Shown: positions 38,201 through 47,058 of the stretch, in pieces
Position numbering within the stretch: the stretch's first letter is position 1
Layout: every line of letters starts with the position of its first letter
Origin: an uncultured Aquimarina sp.
GTDB lineage: Bacteria; Bacteroidota; Bacteroidia; Flavobacteriales; Flavobacteriaceae
Assembly (NCBI GenBank): GCA_947499005.1
Contig: CANMML010000010.1
Coordinates: 1 to 64,000, forward strand
Length of the DNA stretch: 64,000 bases
Direction: 5' to 3'
Notes under the pieces: model-generated
What the model saw: only the letters and a program-made list of their open reading frames with translations
Databases searched by the model: none
Told to the model about the DNA's origin: nothing
Position numbers and translations under genes: made by a program

Positions 38201-39189
38201 ACAGTTATTCTACTAGTATTTCCTCCTCCAACTATTCCTCCTACTGGCCCAATCCATGAGTAAGAAACTCCTCCTAAAAATGGATTATCAAAACCTATAG
38301 CAACTTCCGAAGCACAAACCCCCACATTAAATTCATCTACTGTATTTCCTTGATTTATTTGACCAGCATTTGTTGTAGCCGCTTCATTAAAAGAAAGTGT
38401 GTTTTCTGGGAATTCTAAAAATAATACAGAATCATTTAGTGGATCTATATCGGCCACAATTGCTCGTAATTCATAGGTTTGACCTATATCTAAATTACTT
38501 AATACCGCTGTAAGTGTAGAAGTATATCGAGCTACAGCTGGAGAAGGTGTTTCTACACTAGGAGCACCACTTAAAAGAGCACTATTTGTATCATCACAAG
38601 CACCTGCATTATCAAAATTAATATTAGCCGTTGTTACTGGTCCTCCATTAATTATTGCTGCATTTATAAATGCAGTATCTGGCTCTCCTTGTCTTTTGAT
38701 TAATATAGCTGCCCCCTCACTGATACAGTTATTAGAGCTACTGTATTGATTAGATCCAAAAACATAATTCAATGTAATTTCATCTTGTAATGCAACAAAT
38801 TCTAACACTACATCTGTCGCATTTACGGAAGAACCCGCTGGAGCACCTACTGCCGACTCGTAGAGTGAACTCCCTCCCCACGCAGTTGTGCCTTCAATTC
38901 TGGTATTACCTTGAAGAAATTGATCTATATTCCCTGTAGATAAAACAACTCCTCTTTCTAATTCAAAACTATCCGTATTGGCTTGATTTGAAGTAAAAGA
39001 AAATGTTCCAACACTTGAGATACCCTCAACGGTACCACTAGAATTTATAACAGGTATAAAGAATGGCTCTCCACAATCATTTGAATTTGTATTGATTTCA
39101 TCAGATGTAATTCCTGATGAAACTGTGAAGTTCTGCCCATAAGCAAGAGCTGTAAACAAAAAACAGCAAAGAAATGACCTTAATATCAT
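32263..39189 (-). CDS. 2308-residue T9SS type B repeat adhesin
   Basis: A giant surface protein. A signal peptide (1-18) is followed by a choice-of-anchor-L-like domain (about 20-260, with RGVVLSTGNIDQF and FVFGSNQYS-like text). Then come many tandem Ig/cadherin-like modules of about 90-110 residues, each recognisable by an early Cys followed by FDLT or DLN, a V.YY/F.S strand, an IYVRV or IFARV strand and a second Cys. The last ~90 residues have YFSPNDDGVADEWRVSDL...VYIHDRYGKLI...WDGTYGG, the gliding-motility-associated T9SS type B sorting signal. Such proteins are secreted by T9SS and held at the cell surface; an adhesive role is inferred. Confidence 0.85.
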   Translation of the reverse strand: MILRSFLCCFLFTALAYGQNFTVSSGITSDEINTNSNDCGEPFFIPVINSSGTVEGISSVGTFSFTSNQANTDSFELERGVVLSTGNIDQFLQGNTRIEGTTAWGGSSLYESAVGAPAGSSVNATDVVLEFVALQDEITLNYVFGSNQYSSSNNCISEGAAILIKRQGEPDTAFINAAIINGGPVTTANINFDNAGACDDTNSALLSGAPSVETPSPAVARYTSTLTAVLSNLDIGQTYELRAIVADIDPLNDSVLFLEFPENTLSFNEAATTNAGQINQGNTVDEFNVGVCASEVAIGFDNPFLGGVSYSWIGPVGGIVGGGNTSRITVTASGVYTLTISPNNLASCSIVKIFNVDLENMTDVLGVSDLVECANTANVMYDLTQREPEIVQIANIGAISQVIYSDQSNVTIANPTSYIGTDGEVVSFEATFATGCVGTGSFRIRERALTTIVPDRDPNNPNERFQVCDEEEIVANVGQFDGDVLLTADDLTDYYFATLTSGTIEYFENAAGTLSIDFDTFIFRGDTQITARVTGDDGCVSDPVALSVEVLVPPSGVPSALAPIRACGIETQLGSGVYIANFDLTERIPTANEPISVTFHRDAQDAMREVVVGEITNPTSFQNDESLANTQEIFARIVRVDTPNCPLVRNFQLQPYFPITENEAFLGDLYLCEEQQNTSTSLPEADFLPLIKANIFDPITLIPQYDIRIFEDRNRTQEIIVPVAISTETFFASEETSVFIEISANQTLPPGDRLPDCTQVYELLLFVNNLGTINAPTTEVTVCGDSEGVFQGILTEFTDVVATEINTNPNIQLRYYESMADALALNNPIDDTTVTPANTSPITYFVQGLVTPPASANQRRIPGPACPTNIVEVVLNVQQGPELLPSPETSISICNTSSSELVDFRVSNNINTIVAPSSDIVVSYHAELADAENNVNPIIDQDYNESEFALIDSDNIFYVRIEDTSTSENCFLVVQQEVIFNTTPDTPDFIEDDNDFLLCVSSGDALERIFDLTSKDAELLQGVSGRTIRYYVTEPTAISGGSNGQLNPNGHPVANQEIIWYRIENNTNTDCFSVGQLRLRVEERTNIDLVVNVRDCASISPGFGLFNLGEIRTNLMATDVSSVEFYTNRGDAGFDEIAGQETPEPNRAEQIQLSIEGDYANVIPFEEEIFARVTTNEGCVSFQRILLIVEDNPDVVINDFNACVNDLSDPQDIRVALTQANFVNPRTNNVQLRNIDPIEYFTTPNRLVADQISNPNNFVVNNAFNTIYVRVYFASLGTNGESCFRDSQFNINLNIFPEVNSLTTFSRCENAPNSDDYTIDLNALSASEISQIYSGNDEDIEIRFYDTPSTSSPQITSFNRSTVQNEIYATAFIVQDGVDVCNANSFTTIRLDVIDNPSLHSPAELFLCDSDSDPLNGVTNSNLNLLKSQILNEPVADLNNFNIRFFEGTTELIGSNYPLVSGNSYRAEAYNVLDSNCSQELTFTLQLIPGPNIGDTSIPALRACDISSDDQEAFNLTLVENIAPFNNVSNYTFEYFSDAARLMNIPLVDLSSYVVNGVGRHEIFVRLSSTVDPSCQFDSSFQVEIQALPNLNIPANTVDYCTNETIGEIRTELQESVSIGLTPQERANFQFTLHLNPSGTDVPLLDTDIVSGSVIYVKAINPASSLNCESIQGINVQGTLPPPVEVNFNPQECDIDGADDGMITILLSEYNEMIFTGPNTELPNHTIEYFDTGSGAPLVGFVSVNSATSIVARVTSNTTPNCVSEVNFNINIQSGPEVFTPPSSLLTICNDSEVLDSTTLYGDVATLQAAILGSQDPVTHEVLFFESAVLAEDNVNAIDLNVVEVTTQSYVVKVRNINTECEALDTISITVSNLPEIGILTDNTYCENSTLGMNRERWDRQILANIPTSRQASFEVSYHTDNIPDDANMLSETDVLLTATGQITVRVTNPDGCFNVATVPITRVDLPVINSLSLVESRICDENDGVSDGIATFSFSSLNTAFLGNQVPSNDFRFTYHTSVDNAENDIEIISNENISSGEYVVKLENIVTGCSQIETFNFTVNTIPQIDPSEIAICQGESSRIINKRTSNTNDDIYLWEFSDEEGNQTRANVSSFEIDITSEDVGDIVTLTVTNSNTGCSNQMSFPIIEYITPTVEVIVNNDFGNGTATVQVQEGGENFMYELQGPVNVAPQESNEFTNLLPGTYTVVITDPNSCGPIETTFTYVDYLPYFSPNDDGVADEWRVSDLQQEFPGAVVYIHDRYGKLITTLVGDASWDGTYGGTPMPTDDYWILIEFTDRPSINDHITLKR

Positions 39190-39205
39190 AGGTAGTTAGG
39201 TTTAA

Positions 39206-39237
39206 TAGGGGATTCTAAAATTAAGAAAAATCCCCTA
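39206..39237 (-). terminator. Hairpin between valS and the adhesin gene
   Basis: TAGGGGATT and AATCCCCTA are exact inverted repeats around a 14-base loop in the 97-base gap. A proper T run does not follow, so it may be a weak terminator of valS or a hairpin in the adhesin leader. Confidence 0.35.
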
Positions 39238-39286
39238 CTAAACCGCTATAAAACCCGATAAAAGATGTGTTTTTTAAGATAAAGTG

Positions 39287-41923
39287 CTATTTAGATAAAG
39301 CATTAATACTCGTTTGTAATGTAACAATCTTAGCTTCTGCATCAGCAGCTTTTTTCTTCTCATTAGCCACAACCTGCTCTGGCGCATTATTTACAAAGCG
39401 TTCATTACTCAGTTTTTTTGTAACCGACTTCAAGAAACCTTCTGTATATTTTAGCTCTTCTTTTAATTTCTTCAACTCTTCTTCAACATCTACAGCTCCA
39501 GTTAATGGTATAAAATACTCATTTGATTTCACTCGAAAAGACAATGCTCCTTCCACACCAGTATCAGCATACGTTAGATTTTCTATATTACCCAACTTAA
39601 TAATAACAGTATCAAAATCAGTAGAAATATTTTCAGCATTTACCACCACTACATCAATGGTGTTTTTAAAAGCTATATTTTTTTCTTTTCTAATCGTACG
39701 TATTCCTGAAATTACTTCCGAAGCAAATTCAAATTGATCTAAAATAGTCTGATCAAATGCTACTTTATCTGGATATGTATTGATGATTAAAGCTTCTTCA
39801 GGGGTTCTGTCAGCAATATGTTGCCAAATCTCTTCCGAAGCAAATGGGATAAATGGGTGTAATAAACGTAAATTATCTTCTAATAATTCTATAGCTGCAT
39901 CGAATGTTTGTTTATCTATAGGTTGTCCATAAGCTGGTTTAATAATTTCTAAGAACCAACTACAGAAATCATCCCACACCAATTTATAAATCGTCATTAA
40001 CGAATCACTAATTCGGTATTTTTCGAAGTTACTGTCTATAGAAACCAATGCCTGCTGGAATTTTGTTTTATACCAAGCTATCGCTTTTTTAGCCGTTTCT
40101 GGTTGTTCGATATCTGCTACTTCCCACCCTTTTATCAAACGGAAAGCATTCCACATTTTATTTACAAATCCTTTTCCTTGTTTACACAAGTCTTCATCGA
40201 ACATCAAATCATTACCAGCTGCTGAACTTAATAATAATCCTACTCTTACGCCATCAGCACCATAATCCTCGATTAGCTTTAAAGCATCTGGTGAATTCCC
40301 TAAAGACTTTGACATTTTACGACGCTGCTTATCACGTACTAAACCTGTCAAATACACATTCTGATACGGTTCTCTACCTGTATACTCGTATCCAGCAATA
40401 ATCATACGTGCCACCCAAAAGAATAAAATATCTGGACCTGTTACCAAGTCATTCGTTGGATAATAATATTTAAACTCTTCATTCTCTGGCTCAGTAACTC
40501 CATTAAAAACACTCATTGGCCACAACCAAGAAGAAAACCAGGTATCCAAAGCATCTGGATCTTGCTTTAGGTCAGATGTAGTCAACGAATCATTTCCTGT
40601 TTTTTCTTTCGCCAGTTTTAGAGCTTCTTCTTTTGTTTCTGCAACTACAAAATCTTCTTTTCCATCACCGAAATAAAAAGCGGGTATTTGATGTCCCCAC
40701 CATAATTGACGAGAAATATTCCAATCACGAATGTTTTCCATCCAATGACGATAAGTATTTTCAAACTTCTTTGGGTGTAATGATACCGCACCATCATCAT
40801 CTAACACTGCTTTGATCGCAGGCTTTACCAGTTCTTCCATTTTCAAGAACCACTGATCTGATAATTTTGGTTCGATCACCGCCTTCGTTCTTTCAGAGGT
40901 ACCTACTTTATTGATATGCTGCTCTACCTTTTCTAAAAGCCCTTTTTCTTCAAGTTCTTTTTCAATAGCTTTTCTTACCACAAAACGGTCTTGACCTTCA
41001 TAATGCAATCCAAAACTATTTAAGGTAGCATCATCATTAAAAATATCAACTACTTCTAATTTATGCTTATCTCCTAATACCTTATCATTTTCATCATGGG
41101 CTGGAGTTACCTTCAAACACCCCGTACCAAATTCAAGATCAACATATTCATCTTCTATAATAGGTATCACCCTACCAACGATAGGTACAATAGCTTTTTT
41201 GCCTTTTAAGTGTGTAAAACGTTCATCATTTGGATTAATACAAATTGCAGTATCTCCAAAAATAGTTTCAGGACGTGTTGTTGCTACAATCAAATAATCG
41301 TTTGTTCCTTCTATTTGGTACTTAATATAAAAGAGCTTCCCTTGCTTTTCTACATAAATTACTTCTTCATCAGATAAAGTAGTTTTTGCTTCGGGATCCC
41401 AGTTTACCATTCTATACCCTCGGTAAATATTCCCTTTATTGTATAAATCGACAAAAGTTTTAATTACCTGTTTTGAAAGATCGTCATCTAAAGTAAACTT
41501 CGTACGATCCCAATCACAAGAAGCTCCTAATTTTTTTAACTGCTCTAGGATTACCCCTCCATATTCTTCTGTCCAATCCCAAGCATGTTTTAAAAACTCT
41601 TCACGCGTAAGGTCAGATTTGTTGATTCCTTGATCTTTTAATCTTGCAACTACCTTTGCTTCTGTAGCAATTGAGGCATGATCAGTACCTGGCACCCAAC
41701 ATGCATTATAACCTCGTAAACGCGCACGACGAATCAATACGTCCTGAATCGTATTATTCAACATATGCCCCATATGCAAGACTCCTGTAACGTTTGGTGG
41801 AGGAATTACTATCGTATAAGGCTCTCGTTCGTCAACTTCCGAATGAAAATAATTATGCTTCATCCAGTAATCGTACCATTTACTTTCAACCTGTTTTGCG
41901 TCGTATTGTGCTGCTATTGCCAT
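39287..41923 (-). CDS. valS: Valyl-tRNA synthetase
   Basis: Charges tRNA-Val. The 878 residues have the class I motifs [16 protein letters not shown] (HMGH, about 41-56) and [11 protein letters not shown] (about 522-532), the editing domain with [18 protein letters not shown]-type anticodon domain and a C-terminal coiled coil ([22 protein letters not shown]). [13 protein letters not shown] near the N-terminus is ValS-specific. Length is normal. The gene stands alone, with its promoter element 30 bases upstream. Confidence 0.97.
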   Translation of the reverse strand: MAIAAQYDAKQVESKWYDYWMKHNYFHSEVDEREPYTIVIPPPNVTGVLHMGHMLNNTIQDVLIRRARLRGYNACWVPGTDHASIATEAKVVARLKDQGINKSDLTREEFLKHAWDWTEEYGGVILEQLKKLGASCDWDRTKFTLDDDLSKQVIKTFVDLYNKGNIYRGYRMVNWDPEAKTTLSDEEVIYVEKQGKLFYIKYQIEGTNDYLIVATTRPETIFGDTAICINPNDERFTHLKGKKAIVPIVGRVIPIIEDEYVDLEFGTGCLKVTPAHDENDKVLGDKHKLEVVDIFNDDATLNSFGLHYEGQDRFVVRKAIEKELEEKGLLEKVEQHINKVGTSERTKAVIEPKLSDQWFLKMEELVKPAIKAVLDDDGAVSLHPKKFENTYRHWMENIRDWNISRQLWWGHQIPAFYFGDGKEDFVVAETKEEALKLAKEKTGNDSLTTSDLKQDPDALDTWFSSWLWPMSVFNGVTEPENEEFKYYYPTNDLVTGPDILFFWVARMIIAGYEYTGREPYQNVYLTGLVRDKQRRKMSKSLGNSPDALKLIEDYGADGVRVGLLLSSAAGNDLMFDEDLCKQGKGFVNKMWNAFRLIKGWEVADIEQPETAKKAIAWYKTKFQQALVSIDSNFEKYRISDSLMTIYKLVWDDFCSWFLEIIKPAYGQPIDKQTFDAAIELLEDNLRLLHPFIPFASEEIWQHIADRTPEEALIINTYPDKVAFDQTILDQFEFASEVISGIRTIRKEKNIAFKNTIDVVVVNAENISTDFDTVIIKLGNIENLTYADTGVEGALSFRVKSNEYFIPLTGAVDVEEELKKLKEELKYTEGFLKSVTKKLSNERFVNNAPEQVVANEKKKAADAEAKIVTLQTSINALSK

Positions 41924-41952
41924 TTTGGTCTGATTTTTGAAAAGTAGTTAGC

Positions 41953-41960
41953 AAAAGTAA
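41953..41960 (-). promoter_or_regulatory. -7 promoter element of valS
   Basis: The minus strand reads TACTTTTG, an exact TAnnTTTG match 29 bases before the valS ATG. A near-match TTTA lies about 20 bases further upstream at the -33 place. Confidence 0.5.
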
Positions 41961-42056
41961 TTATTTAAAAAGCATTAGTTAAACCGTAATTTCATTTTTT
42001 ACGACAATAGTTGTAACAAATTTTTAAGTACTTTAGCATTGCACAAATTTTGAATC

Positions 42057-42494
42057 ATGAAAAAAATACTTAGCCTATTACTGACATTATCTGTAGCGAT
42101 TACTGGTTTTGCACAAGAAGGAAACAACGAAGATGGAGTTCAAGAAAATGAAACATCTGAAAAAGCTGACGGTGCCAAAATAACTTGGAAGGCAAATGTT
42201 ATTGATTATGGAACCATTGAAAAAGGTGCTGACGGAGTTCGCACTTTCGAATTCACAAACACGGGTAACGAACCTTTGATTATCTCTAGAGTATATTCTA
42301 GTTGCGGATGTACGGTTCCTAAAAAACCTACTGATCCTATTGCCCCAGGAGCATCGGATGTAATTGAAGTAAAATACAACACCAATCGTGTAGGACCTAT
42401 TAGAAAAACAATTAGCGTATATAGTAACGCCGATAGTGTTCCATATCCTTTAAAAATAAAAGGAACTATAGTTGACAAAAAAGAAGATGAATAA
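42057..42494 (+). CDS. DUF1573 secreted protein
   Basis: A 145-residue exported protein. The signal peptide (1-20, ending TGFAQ) precedes an acidic linker and an Ig-like DUF1573 domain: IDYGTIEKGADGVRTFEFTNTGNEPLII (about 49-76), then SSCGCTVPKKPTDPIAPGAS with the family's CGCT motif, and VEVKYNTNRVGPIRKTISVYSN. The function of the family is unknown; it is common in Bacteroidota envelopes. A paralogue lies at 45413-45883. A perfect palindromic terminator follows the stop. Confidence 0.88.
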   Translation: MKKILSLLLTLSVAITGFAQEGNNEDGVQENETSEKADGAKITWKANVIDYGTIEKGADGVRTFEFTNTGNEPLIISRVYSSCGCTVPKKPTDPIAPGASDVIEVKYNTNRVGPIRKTISVYSNADSVPYPLKIKGTIVDKKEDE

Positions 42495-42523
42495 TATATC
42501 CTAGATTTATTATCAAATATTTT

Positions 42524-42557
42524 AAAACGGTGAGTTTTCATGAAAACTCACCGTTTT
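42524..42557. terminator. Palindromic terminator after the DUF1573 gene
   Basis: A perfect 34 bp palindrome (17-base arms, containing ACGGTGAGTTTTCA and its complement) with an A run on the left and a T run on the right, 30 bases after the DUF1573 stop. Confidence 0.85.
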
Positions 42558-42679
42558 TTAATTCTATGATTTTCAGGTATTCTTTCTTTTCTACTTGAAA
42601 AAACAATAAAACACTGTTTTCTTCTACTATTAATTAGATTTTTCGGAAATTTGCAACCTTTATTTAAATTTTTTAAATC

Positions 42680-43876
42680 ATGCCTAAGATATCCCTTAAA
42701 GGAACCACTATGCCACATTCTCCCATCAGGAAACTTGTTCCTTATGCCGAGAAAGCCATAGCGGCAGGTAAAAAGATTTTTCATTTAAATATTGGTCAAC
42801 CAGATATTAAAACACCAGAAGTGGCTCTCGATGCTGTTCGTAATCATAATTTAAAAACGGTTGCTTATAGTCATTCTGGAGGAAATGAAAGCCTTCGTAG
42901 AAAATTAGCAACATATTATGGTAAACATAATATTGATGTTAATTACGAAGATATTATTGTGACTACTGGAGGAAGTGAAGCTTTGATATTTACCATGGGA
43001 AGTATTACCGACCCTGGAGATGAAATCATTGTTCCCGAACCTTTCTACGCAAATTATTATAGTTTTTCAACACAGTCTACGGTAACTGTAATTCCTGTCA
43101 TTTCTACTATTGATGATGGTTTTGCACTACCTCCTATTTCTGAGTTCGAAAAGCATATAACCCATAGAACCAAAGCAATCCTTATTTGCAATCCTGGAAA
43201 CCCTACAGGGTATTTATACAGTAAAGAAGAAATTCAGCAACTGACAGCGCTAGCGATCAAATACGATTTGTTTTTAATTTCCGATGAAGTATATCGCGAA
43301 TTTGTTTACGACAGTGAAAGCAAGCACTACTCGATACTAGAAGAAGAAAGCTTAAAAGAACATGCTATTGTTGTAGATTCTGTTTCCAAGCGTTACAGTA
43401 TGTGCGGAGCTCGTATTGGGTGTATGGTAAGCAAAAATAAGCGAGTTATGGATACAGCCATGAAATTTGCTCAGGCTCGATTAAGTCCTCCTACATTTGC
43501 ACAGATTGCCAGTGAAGCAGCTCTTGGGGTAGACGAAAGCTATTATACTGAAGTTGTTGCCGAATATAAATTACGTAGAGATATTTTGATTAAAGGATTG
43601 AAGCAAATTCCTAACATTAAGGTTTCTGTTCCTAGAGGTGCATTTTATTGTATTGTAGAATTACCTATTGAAGATTCTGAAAAATTTGCACAATGGATGC
43701 TGGAAGATTTTAGTGACAATAACGAGACTGTAATGGTGGCTCCCGCTGATGGATTTTATTCGAGCCTTAATGCTGGTAAAAAACAAATTCGTATAGCATA
43801 TGTTTTAAATACCGAAGACCTAAAACGCTCGACAGAGATTTTAGCTTTGGCTTTAGAAACATATATTAAGCAATAA
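42680..43876 (+). CDS. PLP-dependent aminotransferase, class I/II
   Basis: A 398-residue fold-type I aminotransferase of the aspartate/aromatic kind. FHLNIGQPDIKTPEVALDAV opens the substrate site, VTTGGSEALIFTMGSITDPGDEII is the cofactor phosphate region, CNPGNPTGYLYS is the conserved NPTG loop, ISDEVYREFVYD holds the Asp and Tyr that bind PLP, and VDSVSKRYSMCGARIGCMV carries the Schiff-base lysine. The C-terminal Arg motif is KKQIRIAYVLN. The amino donor cannot be fixed from sequence. It stands upstream of murB in the same direction. Confidence 0.92.
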   Translation: MPKISLKGTTMPHSPIRKLVPYAEKAIAAGKKIFHLNIGQPDIKTPEVALDAVRNHNLKTVAYSHSGGNESLRRKLATYYGKHNIDVNYEDIIVTTGGSEALIFTMGSITDPGDEIIVPEPFYANYYSFSTQSTVTVIPVISTIDDGFALPPISEFEKHITHRTKAILICNPGNPTGYLYSKEEIQQLTALAIKYDLFLISDEVYREFVYDSESKHYSILEEESLKEHAIVVDSVSKRYSMCGARIGCMVSKNKRVMDTAMKFAQARLSPPTFAQIASEAALGVDESYYTEVVAEYKLRRDILIKGLKQIPNIKVSVPRGAFYCIVELPIEDSEKFAQWMLEDFSDNNETVMVAPADGFYSSLNAGKKQIRIAYVLNTEDLKRSTEILALALETYIKQ

Positions 43877-43953
43877 TTACGCATTTAAAATATTGTCTAA
43901 AACAATAACCATTTTTATTATATTGAGCTAAACACATCTCGACTATTTCGTAT

Positions 43954-44973
43954 ATGCCAAAAATCTTAAGCAATAGATCTCTCAAAACATTCAACACATT
44001 TGGTATTGATGTAAAAGCGAAATCTTTCATTTCGATTACCAATGAAGATGATCTTAAGTTAGTTCTTTCAAAAAACACATCTCTTCCTTTATTTGTTTTA
44101 AGTGGAGGAAGTAATATGTTACTCACTAAAGATGTAGAAGCTTTAGTAATTCATATGAATATTAAAGGGGTTACTTCTGAAATCAAAAATGATAATGAGG
44201 TTTGGGTGACTGCAAAAGCTGGTGAAAATTGGCATGATTTTGTTCAATTATGTATTAAAAATAATTGGGGCGGCTTAGAAAACCTTTCTTTAATCCCTGG
44301 TTGTGTAGGAAGTGCTCCTATCCAAAATATTGGAGCTTATGGAGTAGAATTAAAAGACTGTTTTGTTTCCTGTAAAGCTATTGACAAAAAGACCTTAAAG
44401 ACTATCTCATTTGACTTAGAAAGCAGCCAATTCGGTTATCGCGACTCTATTTTCAAAAATGACGCTAAGGATCAATACATTATTACTGAAGTAACTTTTC
44501 GCTTAACCACTAAAAACCACCAATTAAAGACTTCATACGGAGCTATCGAGAATCAATTAACATCGAAAAACATTAAGAGCCCTTCGATTGAAGATATTTC
44601 TAATGCTGTAATTGCAATTAGAAAAAGTAAATTACCCGATCCTAATAAAATTGGAAATAGTGGAAGCTTTTTCAAGAATCCCATTATTGAAAAAAGCCTT
44701 TACGAAAATCTTTTAAAGGAATTCCCCGAAATACCCCACTACCCTATTTCGGATACAATAGTGAAAGTCCCAGCTGGTTGGTTGATCGACAAAGGTGGTT
44801 TTAAAGGATTTTCTATGGGCAATGCAGCTGTACATGACAAACAAGCATTGGTGTTAATCAACAAAACAGGAAATGCCTCTGGCATAGAAATTCTTGAACT
44901 TGCCAAGTTTATTCAAGCGGCAATACAAAAAAAGTATTCTATTTATTTAGAAATGGAAGTGAACATCTTTTAG
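43954..44973 (+). CDS. murB: UDP-N-acetylenolpyruvoylglucosamine reductase
   Basis: MurB reduces the enolpyruvyl group to make UDP-N-acetylmuramate for peptidoglycan. The 339 residues are type I (E. coli-like) in length. FVLSGGSNMLLTKDVEALVI (about 49-68) binds FAD; NLSLIPGCVGSAPIQNIGAYGVEL is the second signature; IGNSGSFFKNPII carries the catalytic Ser; and a final IYLEMEVNIF includes the last Glu. It converges with yajC across a shared terminator. Confidence 0.96.
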   Translation: MPKILSNRSLKTFNTFGIDVKAKSFISITNEDDLKLVLSKNTSLPLFVLSGGSNMLLTKDVEALVIHMNIKGVTSEIKNDNEVWVTAKAGENWHDFVQLCIKNNWGGLENLSLIPGCVGSAPIQNIGAYGVELKDCFVSCKAIDKKTLKTISFDLESSQFGYRDSIFKNDAKDQYIITEVTFRLTTKNHQLKTSYGAIENQLTSKNIKSPSIEDISNAVIAIRKSKLPDPNKIGNSGSFFKNPIIEKSLYENLLKEFPEIPHYPISDTIVKVPAGWLIDKGGFKGFSMGNAAVHDKQALVLINKTGNASGIEILELAKFIQAAIQKKYSIYLEMEVNIF

Positions 44974-45047
44974 ACTTCTTTTTTAGAAGATTAATTATAC
45001 GATTTCAATCCTATTACATTTCATAGTCAACAAACACCGTAACAAAA

Positions 45048-45078
45048 AAACACCTTTCAGTAAAACTGAAAGGTGTTT
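45048..45078. terminator. Bidirectional terminator between murB and yajC
   Basis: CACCTTTCAGT and ACTGAAAGGTG are exact inverted repeats around AAA, with A and T runs on the outer sides. It serves the converging murB and nusB-yajC transcripts. Confidence 0.88.
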
Positions 45079-45101
45079 GTATATTGATATTATATTATTT
45101 A

Positions 45102-45413
45102 CTACGCCTTTTGCTTCTCTTCTTTTGGCTCTTTAGCAGCTTCATTAAGCTTCGCTGAAAGTTCCATAGAAATTGAAGAACGATCGAAAGTAAGTTTACC
45201 TGCTCCTGTTTCTAACACAATTGCATTTAACTTTTCAGAAATATCAGCTACTCTTCCGTGTAAACCACTTTTAGTAACTACTCGCATTCCTTTTTTAAGT
45301 TCTTCTGAAAACTTTTTCTCTTTCTTTTGACGTTGTGTTTGTGGTCTGATCATAAATAAATATACCACCACAAGCATTGCCAGTATTGGCAAAAAACTAT
45401 TCAAATCTCCCAT
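45102..45413 (-). CDS. yajC: Sec translocase accessory subunit YajC
   Basis: YajC associates with SecDF in the inner membrane and assists export. The 103 residues have one N-terminal helix (FLPILAMLVVVYLFMIRPQTQRQKKEKKF) ending in the typical IRPQxxRxKK and then a small beta domain (MRVVTKSGLHGRVADISEKLNAIVLE). An extended charged tail follows (KEPKEEKQKA). The ATG overlaps the stop of the DUF1573 gene. Confidence 0.95.
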   Translation of the reverse strand: MGDLNSFLPILAMLVVVYLFMIRPQTQRQKKEKKFSEELKKGMRVVTKSGLHGRVADISEKLNAIVLETGAGKLTFDRSSISMELSAKLNEAAKEPKEEKQKA

Positions 45414-45883
45414 TATGATTTAGCTTCTTCTTTCTTAGGTTTTGGAGTTACAGAAGCTCTAATTTTAATTTTCTCAGTTCCTGTTTCCGTATTTGCTGTA
45501 ATTGTAACTGTTTTAGTCTGCTGGTTTGGTTTACCGTTAGAGTTAAACTTTACTACCATTTCTGAAGTAGCTCCTGGAGCGATTGGCTCTTTAGGATAAC
45601 TAGGAACTGTACATCCACAACTTCCTTTTGCATTTGTGATTACTAATGGAGTTTCACCTGTATTAGTGAATTTGAAAGTATGTCTTACGATATCTCCTTC
45701 ATTGATTGTTCCAAAGTCATGCTCTAGTTCTTCGAATTTCATCACTGGAAATTCGCCAACTTTGGCATCTTCTTTAGCAGCTTCTGCTACTTCTTCACTA
45801 CTTACTTTGTCTGCAGCCTTTTGTTTACACGCTACTACACTAAATGCTAAGGCACTTGCTAGAATTAAAATTCCTTTTTTCAT
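45413..45883 (-). CDS. DUF1573 lipoprotein
   Basis: A 156-residue envelope protein, paralogue of the protein at 42057. The signal region MKKGILILASALAFSVVACKQK ends in a lipobox Cys (19), so this one is lipid-anchored. The domain reads LEHDFGTINEGDIVRHTFKF, then GSCGCTVPSYPKEPIAPGA and VKFNSNGKPNQQTKTVTITAN. It lies between nusB and yajC, overlapping the latter by one base. Confidence 0.88.
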   Translation of the reverse strand: MKKGILILASALAFSVVACKQKAADKVSSEEVAEAAKEDAKVGEFPVMKFEELEHDFGTINEGDIVRHTFKFTNTGETPLVITNAKGSCGCTVPSYPKEPIAPGATSEMVVKFNSNGKPNQQTKTVTITANTETGTEKIKIRASVTPKPKKEEAKS

Positions 45884-45941
45884 GGTTCTATAAAAATTGT
45901 TTTCGTTAAAAATTGTGTTCTAAAATACTAATTTTTTGAAA

Positions 45942-46877
45942 TTACATTAATCCTCTTCCAATTTTATTTAATTCTCCGTTATCAGAAAACTCTTTTGAAA
46001 TCTTATCAAGGATACCGTTTATAAAAATATTACTTTTAGGAGTACTATACTCTTTTGCTAGTTCTAAATATTCGTTAATTGTTACTTTAACAGGTATTGA
46101 AGGGAATTTTTGAAATTCACATATCCCCATTTGAATCATCAAAACATCAAGTTGTGCGATACGATCTCTATCCCAATTTGGCGTTTTTTCATCGATAATT
46201 TCTAAATAACGTTTTTCATGCAATTTAGTTTTTTTAAAAAGCTCCGCTGCAAATTCTAAATCTTCTTGATCTTTCACTAGTTTAGGTAAAGCTAACATAT
46301 CATCATCTGATTTTTTAAGCTTTTTCAAAAAGGAAACTATTGCTGTATTTACTACAGGCATATCATCTACCCAAGAGATACTTTTATCTTCAATATAATC
46401 GTGTAACTTTTCATTAGGAGCTACAACTTGTTTAAAAACATCTAGGATAAAACTTCTATCTTCTTTAAAATTAGGCTGTTCAATTTTTAAGTATTCTTGC
46501 GCAAAATCATGATCTAACAATTCGGTGAAAATGATTTTCACATATTCATCATCTAGATACCAATAGTCTAAGTTGTTTTCTTCTACCAGTAATTGCAATT
46601 GTTGATTGATCTCCAATAATCGAAGGACTTGATTATCCCCCAATGCATTGGCTAAAACAATAAGATCTCCTTCTTTAGATTTACTCGCTCCTTTCAAGAA
46701 AGACGCATGTTTTTTCAATCCTAATAGCAGTTGAAGATTAGCACCAAATAAGTGCTTCACCTGTTCCATACTTTTTTTAAGGAAACGCAATTCTAGATCT
46801 AATTGTTCGCTTTCTTTTTGTTTCATAGCAAAAAGAGACTGCATCACCTTTATTCGAATATGTCTACGAGTAAGCAT
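45942..46877 (-). CDS. nusB: Transcription antitermination protein NusB, long form
   Basis: NusB with NusE binds boxA in rRNA leaders and prevents early termination. The 311 residues are about twice the E. coli length; the extra N-terminal half is typical of Flavobacteriia. The start MLTRRHIRIKVMQSLFAMKQKE resembles the NusB opening, and the real NusB core is C-terminal: RDRIAQLDVLMIQMGICEFQKFPSIPVKVTINEYLELAKEYSTPKS-type text (about 238-285) followed by FINGILDKISKEF. It is the first gene of nusB-DUF1573-yajC. Confidence 0.9.
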   Translation of the reverse strand: MLTRRHIRIKVMQSLFAMKQKESEQLDLELRFLKKSMEQVKHLFGANLQLLLGLKKHASFLKGASKSKEGDLIVLANALGDNQVLRLLEINQQLQLLVEENNLDYWYLDDEYVKIIFTELLDHDFAQEYLKIEQPNFKEDRSFILDVFKQVVAPNEKLHDYIEDKSISWVDDMPVVNTAIVSFLKKLKKSDDDMLALPKLVKDQEDLEFAAELFKKTKLHEKRYLEIIDEKTPNWDRDRIAQLDVLMIQMGICEFQKFPSIPVKVTINEYLELAKEYSTPKSNIFINGILDKISKEFSDNGELNKIGRGLM

Positions 46878-46905
46878 TTTTAAAGAACGTTTTTAAATAC
46901 AGCTG

Positions 46906-46913
46906 CAAAAATA
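46906..46913 (-). promoter_or_regulatory. -7 promoter element of the nusB operon
   Basis: The minus strand reads TATTTTTG followed by CAGC, an exact TAnnTTTG match 28 bases before the nusB ATG. The -33 element is not clear. Confidence 0.45.
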
Positions 46914-47058
46914 CTATAAATCTATCGGTGATCATTGACTTATTTTAGCTTTTTTATCACACATTTTACACTATATTTTCCAAATCTTTCTACCTACTTC
47001 TGCATATAGATTATTGTAATGTTAATACCTACTTAGCCATTACAAATAACTCCTATAT

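Noticed and set aside
39267..39737. 156-residue plus-strand reading frame
   Set aside because: Antisense shadow of the valS coiled-coil end.
42057..45883. DUF1573 pair as a recent tandem duplication
   Set aside because: The two proteins differ widely outside the core, one is a lipoprotein and the other is not, and they are on opposite strands; an old paralogy is likelier.
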